Shown piece after piece: positions 10,334-18,176 of a stretch of 64,000 nucleotides of DNA. Both the position numbers and the translations under genes were made by a program. Source of the DNA: Clostridia bacterium (GTDB taxonomy: Bacteria; Bacillota; Clostridia; Oscillospirales; Acutalibacteraceae); assembly GCA_017380575.1 (NCBI GenBank), contig JAFODS010000074.1:1-64000 (forward strand), given 5' to 3'. Every line of letters begins with the position of its first letter. Positions within the stretch are counted from its first letter, which is position 1. The notes under the pieces are model-generated. The model was not told where the DNA came from. It searched no databases and worked only from the letters and a program-made list of their open reading frames with translations.

Positions 10334-11203
10334 TTAGAATAATCCGGCTGTTCTTCCGTTTTTCTGATGCTGGGAAATTGTTGATGCATAGTAGAAATCA
10401 ACGCCTGACGGGTCTGTCAGGAAGAAATAATAATTTGTTTCTGCAGGGTTGAGTGTTGCGGTAATGGCCTTTAAGCCGGGGTTGCAGATTGGTCCTGCGG
10501 AAAGACCTTTGCAGTAATATGTGCTGTAAAGGTTCATATAACGCTTGATTTCATCGCTCTGTTTTTCAAGTGCAAGTCCGTTACCTTCAGCATCCTTCTG
10601 GTAGCCGAGATAGTCGCCGAGGCTGTTCTTGATGTAAAATGTTGTTACATCACTTTCAAGCTTCGGGAAAGAGGGGCTTTTAAGTCTGTTGTGAAAAACT
10701 GAAGCAACATTTGCACATTCACTGATGTCAAAATCGCACTCTTTCTGAATGATTGAAGCAAGGGTGATGATTTCGTCAATTGTCATACCGAGCTCAACTG
10801 CTTTTTGTTTCATTTCGGGAGTAATTTTATCGTTGAAATTATCGATGAATTTTTTCAATACACTTTTTGCGTCGGAGTTAAGGTAAAATTCGTATGTGTC
10901 GGGGAAAACATAACCCTCAAGAAGAAAAACTCGCTCGTCAGGGTTATCAATTGTTATTCCTTCGTAAGGCTCGTTGCAGACCTTAAGAAAATCTTCCTTT
11001 GAGCAGACACCGTTTGCCTCAAGTCTTTCAGCAATCTGAATGATAGTGAATCCTTCAGGGAACGTTACTGTTGCGGTGTTTTTTACGGTTGTTGTGGATG
11101 CACTTTTAGTTGTAAGAAAGGGCACACCCTCACCTTTTTCGCAGGCAGCGAACGAAAGCAACGCCATAATACAGCAAAGAAGAATGCAGAGAGATTTTTT
11201 CAT
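10334..11203 (-). CDS. MltG/YceG-like endolytic murein transglycosylase, lipoprotein form
   Basis: Cuts nascent peptidoglycan strands at the outer face of the membrane. Residues 45-285 match the YceG domain: FPEGFTIIQIAERL, the LEGYVFPDTYEF segment, ASIIQKE with the catalytic Glu at about 155, VASVFHNRL and GLSAGPICNPG. Unlike usual MltG, which is anchored by a transmembrane helix, this 289-aa protein begins with a lipoprotein signal peptide and a lipobox LSFAAC (Cys21). It also lacks the long N-terminal LysM-like part. The ATG has GAGGT 8 nt upstream. An Lgt gene is encoded in this window (36781-37806). Confidence 0.85.
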   Translation of the reverse strand: MKKSLCILLCCIMALLSFAACEKGEGVPFLTTKSASTTTVKNTATVTFPEGFTIIQIAERLEANGVCSKEDFLKVCNEPYEGITIDNPDERVFLLEGYVFPDTYEFYLNSDAKSVLKKFIDNFNDKITPEMKQKAVELGMTIDEIITLASIIQKECDFDISECANVASVFHNRLKSPSFPKLESDVTTFYIKNSLGDYLGYQKDAEGNGLALEKQSDEIKRYMNLYSTYYCKGLSAGPICNPGLKAITATLNPAETNYYFFLTDPSGVDFYYASTISQHQKNGRTAGLF

Positions 11204-11238
11204 TTGTTTTTACCTCAGTTTAAAATTTTCCGAAATCA

Positions 11239-11267
11239 ATAATACATTAATTTAAGCTTCGTGTCAA
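11239..11267 (-). promoter_or_regulatory. promoter of the mltG-like gene
   Basis: On the minus strand, TTGACA (11262-11267) and TATTAT (11239-11244) are 17 bp apart. Confidence 0.7.
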
Positions 11268-11310
11268 TAAAAGTGTCTTTACGGCAGATAATAAACACGG
11301 AGGTGAGTTG

Positions 11311-11484
11311 ATGGAAAAGAAGGATAAAAAGTCAAAGAAGCAACGTAAGCTTTCACCGCTCGTTGAATCTATTATTGAAGAGTGGGAAACTGCGAGTGAG
11401 GACGGAACTTTTGATGTTTTAGGCAGCTATACGGGAAATCCTGAGGATGGCGGAAAACCGATTCAGGATGCAGACGACCTCTAA
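11311..11484 (+). CDS. 57-aa hypothetical protein
   Basis: Short reading frame with a very good GGAGG ribosome site 7 nt before its ATG. A lysine-rich N-terminus (KKDKKSKKQRK) precedes an acidic half ending SYTGNPEDGGKPIQDADDL. No signal peptide or membrane helix. The C-terminal SYTG.P....P.QDADDL pattern looks conserved to me from Clostridia small proteins, but I cannot give it a name or role. A 10-bp hairpin at 11490-11514 directly follows. Divergent from mltG. Confidence 0.7.
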   Translation: MEKKDKKSKKQRKLSPLVESIIEEWETASEDGTFDVLGSYTGNPEDGGKPIQDADDL

Positions 11485-11489
11485 AAAAC

Positions 11490-11514
11490 AGCGGGGTAGA
11501 AAAACTACCCCGCT
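11490..11514. terminator. hairpin shared by the 57-aa gene and the convergent membrane gene
   Basis: Stem AGCGGGGTAG/CTACCCCGCT with a 5-nt loop. A T run (GTTTTTTAG) follows on the minus strand only, so it should terminate the membrane protein gene efficiently; on the plus strand it lacks a T tract. Confidence 0.75.
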
Positions 11515-11521
11515 ACAATTA

Positions 11522-12889
11522 TTATTTGCTGCTTTTAACGATTTTAACAGCACTCCAGATTGTTATAAGTGCAAATGATACCGTTACAAGAATATTGTGG
11601 AATGAACCGAGGTCCATAAAGTTCTGATATTCAGCACAGCCGATAAACATATATGCCGTGAAAGTGTAAAGAACGAAACACGGAAGAGCGTATGTACAGA
11701 ACTTGTCGTAAGAGATTTCCTGCAATGCAATGCCGAATTTCTTTGCAAGAACAGCGACAATTACGATTGTTGCAACCACTGCGATAACTGTATAAATAAT
11801 CATATTATCTGAGTTATCAAAACGCTCGAGTACGGGACGTACGACAGTTATACCGATCATTCCGATAAAGCCGAGAAGGAAGGTGCCGATGTTTGCAACT
11901 TTCTCGGGCAGCTTGCCGAATGCAATTTCGCAGAAGTCATCCTGCGGTTTAAGATTTACAAGGAAAGCGGTAATAATTCCGCCTGCAATGAAGCCTGTAA
12001 AATACTCCCAGAGTGACCACGGTGCAAAGTTTTCGGGAAGGAGATTACCCTGAAGCATATGGTATCCGCCGTTGCCGAAATAGAAGAACAGATCGGAAAC
12101 TGTGATAGCAATTGCGAAAGCAACGCAGGTAACTGTACCTGTAAGGGCGGCACGCTTATCCTTGATAATGAATCTTGTTGTAAGTAAAACTGCAACCGCA
12201 CTTACCGCAGAAGAAATTGTCATAATTTCCTGGAAATAGTTTCTGCCTGCAACACTTGTTCTGCCAAGAGCTTCAACTGTGAATTTCTTTGCCCAGGAAT
12301 CGTTATCAAAGTGTTTCATAAACGCTTCGTATGCACTATCGTCAATACCGACTTTTCTGAGCTCGTCGACAAAAACTGTTACTGATTCGGGCTGAACAAG
12401 CTTAAGAATCCAATGCGAAACTGTTGCCATTGCAAGGTAATAAGCAGCAAAGAAAACAGCCACAAGGATTATGATATGGTGAAATTTCCAACGCTTATTG
12501 CTGAAGCCTCTTCCGAGCATAACACCAAAGACAGAAGCGACACCAAAGCCGAGGCAAAGCATCATAAATACACCTGACCAGGGGGATATGTAAGCAAAGC
12601 CTTCATCAAGATTCAGAACACCTGTAATCTGATTAAGTAAAGTACCCCAGGCAGGCACGGTAATCATAAAAGAAAGCGATGTAAGTGCTGTCCATGCGAA
12701 GTTCAGTTTTTTTCTGTCACCGATTGCCGCTGTGATGAAAAGAATAAAAATGATACCTGCGTTAAGAAGTCCCCATGATGAACCCCAGCCGTGAGTTCCT
12801 CTGACTCGCCAGAGAAAGCCCATAAGTAATGCACCGACAAGGACGATAATTGATTTGCTTAAAACGGATTGTTTTGCACGTTCCTGCAT
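11522..12889 (-). CDS. polytopic membrane protein of unknown function
   Basis: 455 aa with roughly ten to twelve hydrophobic segments. Conserved-looking polar motifs lie in loops: FLWRVRGTHGWGSSWG after the first helix, TVPAWGTLLNQ, and YFGNGGYHMLQGNLLPENF in the second half. Residues around 190-215 form a short hydrophilic stretch. I do not recognise the family; transporter or membrane enzyme are both possible. The ATG at 12889 is preceded by GGGGG at 7 nt, better than the ATG six codons upstream. It has its own promoter and terminator and is divergent from tarI. Confidence 0.75.
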   Translation of the reverse strand: MQERAKQSVLSKSIIVLVGALLMGFLWRVRGTHGWGSSWGLLNAGIIFILFITAAIGDRKKLNFAWTALTSLSFMITVPAWGTLLNQITGVLNLDEGFAYISPWSGVFMMLCLGFGVASVFGVMLGRGFSNKRWKFHHIIILVAVFFAAYYLAMATVSHWILKLVQPESVTVFVDELRKVGIDDSAYEAFMKHFDNDSWAKKFTVEALGRTSVAGRNYFQEIMTISSAVSAVAVLLTTRFIIKDKRAALTGTVTCVAFAIAITVSDLFFYFGNGGYHMLQGNLLPENFAPWSLWEYFTGFIAGGIITAFLVNLKPQDDFCEIAFGKLPEKVANIGTFLLGFIGMIGITVVRPVLERFDNSDNMIIYTVIAVVATIVIVAVLAKKFGIALQEISYDKFCTYALPCFVLYTFTAYMFIGCAEYQNFMDLGSFHNILVTVSFALITIWSAVKIVKSSK

Positions 12890-12919
12890 TTTAAATCCCC
12901 CAATCATTTATTTGATTCG

Positions 12920-12948
12920 ATTATAGCACATAGTTTTTACTGTTTCAA
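12920..12948 (-). promoter_or_regulatory. promoter of the membrane protein gene
   Basis: On the minus strand, TTGAAA (12943-12948) and TATAAT (12920-12925) are 17 bp apart, with TG one base before the -10. Confidence 0.7.
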
Positions 12949-12967
12949 TATACACTTATGTGTTTTA

Positions 12968-12996
12968 TTGACAAAGACATTGCGTTATAGTATAAT
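12968..12996 (+). promoter_or_regulatory. consensus promoter of tarIJ
   Basis: TTGACA (12968-12973) and TATAAT (12991-12996) with a 17-bp spacer: a full consensus vegetative promoter about 30 nt before the ATG of tarI. Confidence 0.85.
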
Positions 12997-13032
12997 TTCA
13001 AAGGTATATTTGAAAAAGTGAGGTAATGTTTT

Positions 13033-13740
13033 ATGAATATAGCTGTTGTTCTTGCAGGCGGTTCAGGAAGCCGTATGGGTATGGTCGACAGACCGAAGCA
13101 GTTTATTGATATTTACGGAAAACCCGTAATTATTCATACGCTTGAAGCTTTTGAGATAAATGAAAAAATCGATGCAATCTGTGTTGTATGCGTTAAGGAG
13201 TGGCAGGATGACCTTACACTCTGGCTTAAGGAATACGACGTCCGTAAGGTGCGTTGGATTGCAAATGCAGGTGCTTCAAGACAGGAGTCTTCTCTTAATG
13301 CACTTGATGCAATCAAGGATGTCTGCGGTGATGATGATTACGTTATCATTCACGATGCTGCAAGACCGCTTATTTCACAGAAGATTATCAATGAAAACAT
13401 TATGAAGGTGCGCGAGTTCGGTGCTTGCGATACTGTTGTTCCCGCACACGATACAATTATCAGAAGTGTTGACGGTGAAAGCCTTGACTCGATTCCTGCT
13501 CGTAAGGAGCTTTATATGGGTCAGACTCCTCAGTCATTCAAGTATTCAATCGTAAGAAAAGCTTATGACGATTATTTTGCACTTCCCGAAAATGAGCGTC
13601 CCGAAATGACTGACGACTGCGGACTTGTTCTTGCATCAGGTGTTAAAATCGGAATGGCTATGGGTGACAAGCTCAATATGAAGATTACAACAATGGAAGA
13701 CTTGCTTCTTGTTAAGTCAATCGTAAGAACAGGCAGATAA
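13033..13740 (+). CDS. tarI: D-ribitol-5-phosphate cytidylyltransferase (TarI/IspD family)
   Basis: Activates ribitol-5-phosphate with CTP to CDP-ribitol, a precursor of ribitol-containing wall polymers. The 235-aa sequence has the nucleotidyltransferase start VVLAGGSGSRMG, the PKQF motif, HDAARP, and the substrate region MGQTPQSF...MTDDCG...NMKITTMEDL. IspD of isoprenoid synthesis belongs to the same family. The downstream tarJ gene, 16 nt away, and the NMKITT-DL ending favour TarI. The ATG follows GAGG at 9 nt and a consensus promoter. IspD remains an alternative if the genome lacks another copy. Confidence 0.85.
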   Translation: MNIAVVLAGGSGSRMGMVDRPKQFIDIYGKPVIIHTLEAFEINEKIDAICVVCVKEWQDDLTLWLKEYDVRKVRWIANAGASRQESSLNALDAIKDVCGDDDYVIIHDAARPLISQKIINENIMKVREFGACDTVVPAHDTIIRSVDGESLDSIPARKELYMGQTPQSFKYSIVRKAYDDYFALPENERPEMTDDCGLVLASGVKIGMAMGDKLNMKITTMEDLLLVKSIVRTGR

Positions 13741-13756
13741 GGAAGGGTGAAACACT

Positions 13757-14803
13757 TTGTTTGCTAAAAGCTACAAAATAACCGAACCGAAAAGATTTGA
13801 AATATTTGTTGAGGACATTCAGAATAACGATGTGCTTGTCCGCCCCGAATACCTTGCTGTTTGTAAGGCGGATATCCGTTATTACCTCGGAAACAGAAGC
13901 CTTAACGTTCTTAAAAGAAAGTTTCCGATGAGCCTTATCCACGAGGCAACAGGTATTGTTGTTAAGGATAAAAACGGAAAGCTTGCACCGGGTCAGCGTG
14001 TTGTTATGCTCCCGTGTCGTAAGGCTGACGATTGCGACGGTACAAAGTGTGACGAATGTGTAAGAGATAATCCGCATCTTCTTGATAACTACTGTCCCGA
14101 TTCAAAATTCTGCTCAAGTAACTTTGACGGATTCAGCAAGGAACTTATGGATATCAGCGAAGATTACCTTGTGCCGATTCCTGACGAAGTCGGTGCCGAG
14201 GCTGTTTTCTCGGAGCTTATTTCAGTCGGTTGCTGTGCACTCAGACGCGCAGGACTTGATAAGTCAAATGCTCCGAAGAACATCGCAGTATGGGGCGACG
14301 GAATTATGGGTTATATCATTGCCCTTGTTGCAAAATACAGCCTTGAATGTGATGTGGACGTTATCGGTCTCAGCAAGGAAAAGCTTGCAGAATTTGACTT
14401 TGCCAATATTTATTACGCAAATGATATTGAAGATTTGCCGAGAATGACAGTTGCTATTGAGGCTGTCGGAGGTAACGCTTCGGGAATTGCTGCAAATCAG
14501 GCGATTGACAAGCTTTATTCGGGCGGAAAGCTCATTCTCTGCGGTGTTGCTAACGATAATATTCCGCTTAATACAAGAATGGTGCTTGAACACGGACTTT
14601 CAATCAGAGGCACAACACGAAGCACAAGATGTGACTTTGAAAATGCACTTGAGCTTCTTAAAATTGAAGGATTCAGGGAGCGTGTTCTCAAGCTTCTTCT
14701 TTCAACAGTTGAGGTTGACGATATTAAAAAATATTACGCTGTGTTTGAAAAAGAATCAAAGTCAACAGCACTTGGCAAGAATATAATGAAGATTTCTTTT
14801 TAA
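13757..14803 (+). CDS. tarJ: ribulose-5-phosphate reductase (TarJ-like zinc-type dehydrogenase)
   Basis: Medium-chain dehydrogenase of 348 aa that would reduce ribulose-5-phosphate to ribitol-5-phosphate with NADPH, feeding TarI. TarJ hallmarks are seen: KRFEIFVEDI, LAVCKADIRYYLGNR near residue 35, FPMSLIHEATG, the dinucleotide motif GDGIMGY near residue 178, and NTRMVLEHGLSIRGTTRS. A Cys cluster (CDGTKCDECVRDNPHLLDNYC) may hold a structural zinc. The start is TTG, after GGAAGGG. Together with tarI it makes CDP-ribitol in the cytoplasm; no polymerase or export gene is adjacent. Confidence 0.87.
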   Translation: MFAKSYKITEPKRFEIFVEDIQNNDVLVRPEYLAVCKADIRYYLGNRSLNVLKRKFPMSLIHEATGIVVKDKNGKLAPGQRVVMLPCRKADDCDGTKCDECVRDNPHLLDNYCPDSKFCSSNFDGFSKELMDISEDYLVPIPDEVGAEAVFSELISVGCCALRRAGLDKSNAPKNIAVWGDGIMGYIIALVAKYSLECDVDVIGLSKEKLAEFDFANIYYANDIEDLPRMTVAIEAVGGNASGIAANQAIDKLYSGGKLILCGVANDNIPLNTRMVLEHGLSIRGTTRSTRCDFENALELLKIEGFRERVLKLLLSTVEVDDIKKYYAVFEKESKSTALGKNIMKISF

Positions 14804-14809
14804 AAAGAT

Positions 14810-14841
14810 AACGGATATAAAGCAAACGCTTTATATCCGTT
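14810..14841. terminator. terminator of tarIJ overlapping the end of the PHP gene
   Basis: A perfect 14-bp stem AACGGATATAAAGC/GCTTTATATCCGTT with a 4-nt loop, then TTCTTTCATTTTT on the plus strand. It contains the stop codon of the convergent PHP gene and probably serves both directions. Confidence 0.8.
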
Positions 14842-15565
14842 CTTTCATTTTTGGCAAGTTTTTAATGTAATCAATAACAGCCTTTGCAGATTTGTCGGGA
14901 AGATCAATTGTGTTTTCTGCATCCTTGATGTTTTCAAGGTAATGTGCGTCTGAATCGACAAAAATCGGAACACCGTCAAGGATCGGGTGCATATTTATAA
15001 GAGCTTCTCTGTCTGCTTCCGAGGTCATTTCAACTGCAGAAAATCCCATATCATCAGTTATCATACCGAGGTTGGAAATCACGCTGTAAGAGCTTCTGTC
15101 GATATGGGCAGGGTAGCAGACACCGCCGTAATTTTCAACAGTTTTGCAGACGTCGCTGATGCTGATTGCACTTGCGAGAGTAAGAAGCTTTTCCTGCTTT
15201 CCGATGACATTGTCTTCCTCGTCCATAATCAGCTGTTCACCGAAAATTTCGGGACGGTTTTTAACGGGTGGCATCGTGGAAATCACGTGGTCCGAAAACC
15301 TCATTGCATTTTCAATGTTATCAAAAAGACAGACAACGTGAACTTCTTCTGAAGTGCAAAGCTCCATTCCGGGAATTACGGTTATGCCGATACTTTCTCC
15401 GACCTTTATGGCAGAAGCACAGTTTTCGCAGGTGTTATGGTCTGTCAGTGCGATGATATCAAGCCCCAGAAGCTTTGCCATGTTGACGAGGTTGTATGGA
15501 GTCATATCGTTATCACCGCAGGGCGAAAGACACGAATGTGTATGAAAATCGTAATAGAACTGCAT
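14831..15565 (-). CDS. PHP domain metal-dependent phosphoesterase
   Basis: 244 aa with the PHP fold: DFHTHSCLSPCGDND (metal-binding HTH near residue 8), ALTDHNTCENC near residue 40, GMELCTSEEVHVVC near residue 65, and later YPAHIDR and FVDSDAHYL. Such proteins hydrolyse phosphate esters, sometimes nucleotides. It is the last gene of the [FeFe]-hydrogenase-like operon, starting one base after the DRTGG gene, and the same gene set is known to travel together in Clostridia. The substrate is unknown. Confidence 0.85.
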   Translation of the reverse strand: MQFYYDFHTHSCLSPCGDNDMTPYNLVNMAKLLGLDIIALTDHNTCENCASAIKVGESIGITVIPGMELCTSEEVHVVCLFDNIENAMRFSDHVISTMPPVKNRPEIFGEQLIMDEEDNVIGKQEKLLTLASAISISDVCKTVENYGGVCYPAHIDRSSYSVISNLGMITDDMGFSAVEMTSEADREALINMHPILDGVPIFVDSDAHYLENIKDAENTIDLPDKSAKAVIDYIKNLPKMKERI

Positions 15566-15566
15566 T

Positions 15567-15893
15567 TTAAATCAGCTTTGAAATGGCAGCTGCCATCTGA
15601 TATGAATTTTTATCTGTCTGCAGGATGATAACATCATTCTGCATTGCTCTTTTAAGTGCATCTTCATCAAGTGCGGCATTTTCTGTAAGCACAATGCAAG
15701 CAACGTCAGCAAGAACGGCAACTCCCACAGAATTGATATTTCCCATAACGGTAAGCCATACGTCACCCTCGTTGGCACGTGACATAACCCAGCTGAGCAA
15801 ATCTCCGCAGTAACAACCGCTGATTTCTCTTTCAAGGTTTTCTCCGCAAAGCACTTTTAAGCCGAGCTCTTCAACAAGATTTTTTACGTCCAT
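15567..15893 (-). CDS. DRTGG-like domain protein (second copy)
   Basis: 108-aa single-domain protein. The pattern of a short N-terminal helix with VLCGENLEREISGCYCGDLLSWVMSRA followed by VWLTVMGNINSVGVAVLADV matches the DRTGG domain, a ligand-binding fold that often sits next to CBS or hydrogenase-like proteins. It overlaps the hydrogenase-like gene by 10 nt, so the two are translationally coupled. A paralogue (17668-18018) opens the same operon. Its role is probably ligand or redox sensing, by inference. Confidence 0.75.
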   Translation of the reverse strand: MDVKNLVEELGLKVLCGENLEREISGCYCGDLLSWVMSRANEGDVWLTVMGNINSVGVAVLADVACIVLTENAALDEDALKRAMQNDVIILQTDKNSYQMAAAISKLI

Positions 15894-17215
15894 TTCAGTT
15901 TCTCCTCGTCAATACCTCTGAAAGGTACGGGTATAAGTTTATCGATTTCATTTTCAGCCATTTCCTTTGAAGCCATTTCGTTACGGATTCGGAAAATACA
16001 GTCGTCAACGCTTGCATAACCTCTTACGATATCTTCCGCAAGGGCACGGCAGGTCGGAGCACCGCAGGTGCCGCAATCAAGACCGGGGAAGTTTTCGACC
16101 ATTTCGGAAACCTGATTCATAAGCTTCATTGAATCGGTAACGTTATCAGCAAGTTTCAGAACGGAAAGAGGCTCAAGAGGGTAGTCCCAACCAAGCTCTT
16201 TCGGAACTTCCGTTTCAATATGATTGCACGAAACGGGAAGATATTTTTTTAGTGTGGTAAGACGGGTTTTTGCAACGAAGGTGTTTGCAACCGTAAGGCA
16301 ACCACCGACGCAACCGCCTGTGCAGGCGTTAAGCTCGATAAATTCAATATCATTGAGCTTTTCGTCCTCAACCTCTTCAAGAATCTGGATAACGTTTTCA
16401 ATGCCGTCAGCTGCTATGTATTTTTCACAAAGCGAAGCGGAAGCTTCTCCACCGCTGGCTGCCCAGCCGACACCGATTCTGCCTGATTGCTCAAGCTCCT
16501 TGAGTTTTTCTCTGCTAAGCTTATCCATTTTCTGAACAAGAAGCGGATAAACCTCACTCATTGCAATTGCACCGTTAACGTCAGAACTGTTTGCAGCGAG
16601 AGGTGACTTGATAGCCGTTATTTTTGCAGGACAGGGTGTTATGAAAAACACACCGATATCCTCGTCGGAAAGTCCTGTTTTTTCTCTCGCTTCCTGACGG
16701 GCAAGTCTTGCAGATTCGTCCATCGGGGTTTTGAGCGTGATCATATTGTCAATAAGCTCAGGGTAACGGACACGGATAAGTCTTATAACAGCAGGACAGG
16801 CAGTTGAAATAACGGGTTTTACAAGCTGCTGTGTTTTAAGAATCTTCCTTGTTGCGTCGGAAACAATTTCTGCTCCCTTTGCTACCTCAAAAACGCTGTC
16901 AAAGCCAATCTCAAGCAGTGCCGTAAGCACGTAGTTTACATCGTCAAGGTTGTTAAACTGACCGTAAAGCGACGGCGCAGGCAGAGCAATTTTATATTTG
17001 AATGCCTCAATATCTGAAAGAGGATCACTCATTGCTGTTTTTGCATGGTGAGGGCAGATTCGGATACATTCACCGCAGTCAATGCAACGCTCGGAAATGA
17101 TTGTTGCTTTGCCTCGGCGTACACGTATTGCCTGAGTCGGACAGCGTTTGATACAGTTCATACAGCCAAGACACTTGTCTTTGTTAAGGCTAACTGAATG
17201 AAACACAGTGCTCAT
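15884..17215 (-). CDS. [FeFe]-hydrogenase-like iron-sulfur protein, putative sensory type (HydS-like)
   Basis: 443 aa. Two [4Fe-4S] ferredoxin motifs open the protein (Cys15/18/21/25 and Cys44/47/50/54). The H-cluster domain follows, with all four cluster cysteines: Cys140 (STACPAV), Cys195 (TPCPAK), Cys298 and Cys302 (ACTGGC). Catalytic hydrogenases have two Cys in the first motif (TSCCP); here the proton-transfer Cys is Ala139, the change described for sensory HydS enzymes. A C-terminal [4Fe-4S] domain uses Cys381/384/389/406. Position between an RsbW-like ATPase gene and a DRTGG gene supports H2 or redox sensing. No maturation genes are in the window. Confidence 0.85.
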   Translation of the reverse strand: MSTVFHSVSLNKDKCLGCMNCIKRCPTQAIRVRRGKATIISERCIDCGECIRICPHHAKTAMSDPLSDIEAFKYKIALPAPSLYGQFNNLDDVNYVLTALLEIGFDSVFEVAKGAEIVSDATRKILKTQQLVKPVISTACPAVIRLIRVRYPELIDNMITLKTPMDESARLARQEAREKTGLSDEDIGVFFITPCPAKITAIKSPLAANSSDVNGAIAMSEVYPLLVQKMDKLSREKLKELEQSGRIGVGWAASGGEASASLCEKYIAADGIENVIQILEEVEDEKLNDIEFIELNACTGGCVGGCLTVANTFVAKTRLTTLKKYLPVSCNHIETEVPKELGWDYPLEPLSVLKLADNVTDSMKLMNQVSEMVENFPGLDCGTCGAPTCRALAEDIVRGYASVDDCIFRIRNEMASKEMAENEIDKLIPVPFRGIDEEKLKWT

Positions 17216-17245
17216 TTTGCTCCTCCTTTTCTTAGTTGTGAAAGT

Positions 17246-17668
17246 TTATTTATTGTAGATTTTAAGCGTGATTGTTGTACCGACACCGATTTCGGTTTCA
17301 ATATCCATTTCGTCGGTATATTTTTTGATGTTCGGAAGACCCATACCTGCACCAAAGCCGAGTGAACGCACATTTTCAGGTGCTGTTGAGTAACCTTCCT
17401 TCATAGCAAGTTCAATATCGGGGATACCGGGTCCTTTATCGGCAAGAACAACTGTTATATCTTCAGGTGTAATTGTTGCATCGATAACACCGCCCTCAGC
17501 ATGGATAACCATATTGATTTCTGCTTCGTAAACGGCAATTGCAACTTTTCTTATAAGTGTAGCGTCAAAGCCAAGGTCTTTTAAAGAACGCTTGAGCTTG
17601 CCCGATGCCTCACCTGCACAGATGAAGTCATAGGCATTGACGTCATAATGAAGTTTAACCTCTTCCAT
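17246..17668 (-). CDS. HATPase-fold anti-sigma/serine kinase-like protein
   Basis: 140 aa with the GHKL ATP-binding boxes: N-box EINMVIHAEGG, G1 DKGPGIPD and the glycine lid GFGAGMGLPNIKKY. This is the RsbW/SpoIIAB type of kinase, which usually phosphorylates an antagonist or binds a sigma factor. The start codon overlaps the stop of the upstream DRTGG gene by one base. In this operon it is the likely output module of the hydrogenase-like sensor, though no partner is visible. Confidence 0.85.
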   Translation of the reverse strand: MEEVKLHYDVNAYDFICAGEASGKLKRSLKDLGFDATLIRKVAIAVYEAEINMVIHAEGGVIDATITPEDITVVLADKGPGIPDIELAMKEGYSTAPENVRSLGFGAGMGLPNIKKYTDEMDIETEIGVGTTITLKIYNK

Positions 17669-18018
17669 TATTTTCCGCTGCCTCCTCTGAGTCCTTTTGC
17701 ATAAAGGCGACCGCAGGAAGTGAACATTTCAAGATCTGTTTTAATAAGAACAATATCACGGTCTTCAGCAAGGTTAATCATGCCGATGTCGGGTGATTTG
17801 CCTCTTACAAAAACAATACATTTCATATCCATCATTTCAGCAGTTCTGACAACCTGAGGGTTGACAAGTCCCGTAAGCAGAACAGCCTGCTCCTTAACAT
17901 AAGCAAGAACGTCACTCATCATATCGCTGCCGCAAGCAGTATGAACCTCACGGTCAAGGAAGTCTTCACCGTAAACAATAGTACCTTCAAGAATTTCAAC
18001 AATTTCTTTTACCGTCAT
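17668..18018 (-). CDS. DRTGG domain protein (first copy)
   Basis: 116-aa single-domain protein. MTVKEIVEILEGTIVYGED is the typical DRTGG opening, followed by ACGSDMMSDVLAYVKEQAVLLTGL and a second beta-alpha unit. It is the first gene of the sensory hydrogenase operon, with GGAGGG 6 nt before its ATG. Predicted cytosolic; ligand unknown. A TATAAT-like box at 18045-18050 could be its -10, without a good -35. Confidence 0.78.
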   Translation of the reverse strand: MTVKEIVEILEGTIVYGEDFLDREVHTACGSDMMSDVLAYVKEQAVLLTGLVNPQVVRTAEMMDMKCIVFVRGKSPDIGMINLAEDRDIVLIKTDLEMFTSCGRLYAKGLRGGSGK

Positions 18019-18176
18019 TTTTAACCCTCCATGAGAATTATTGCATTATATGATACCATACATTACAGTAAAAATCTACATAAAATCACATCAAATTAAT
18101 AAAAAAATGTTAAAAATTAATGAATAATATAGAACACACCTTTGATGTGATTAACCGTGTTGTTATAAATAAACGT

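Noticed and set aside
13033-13740. IspD of the MEP isoprenoid pathway
   Set aside because: Same family, but the tarJ neighbour and the MGQTPQSF and NMKITT-DL details fit TarI better; kept only as an alternative.
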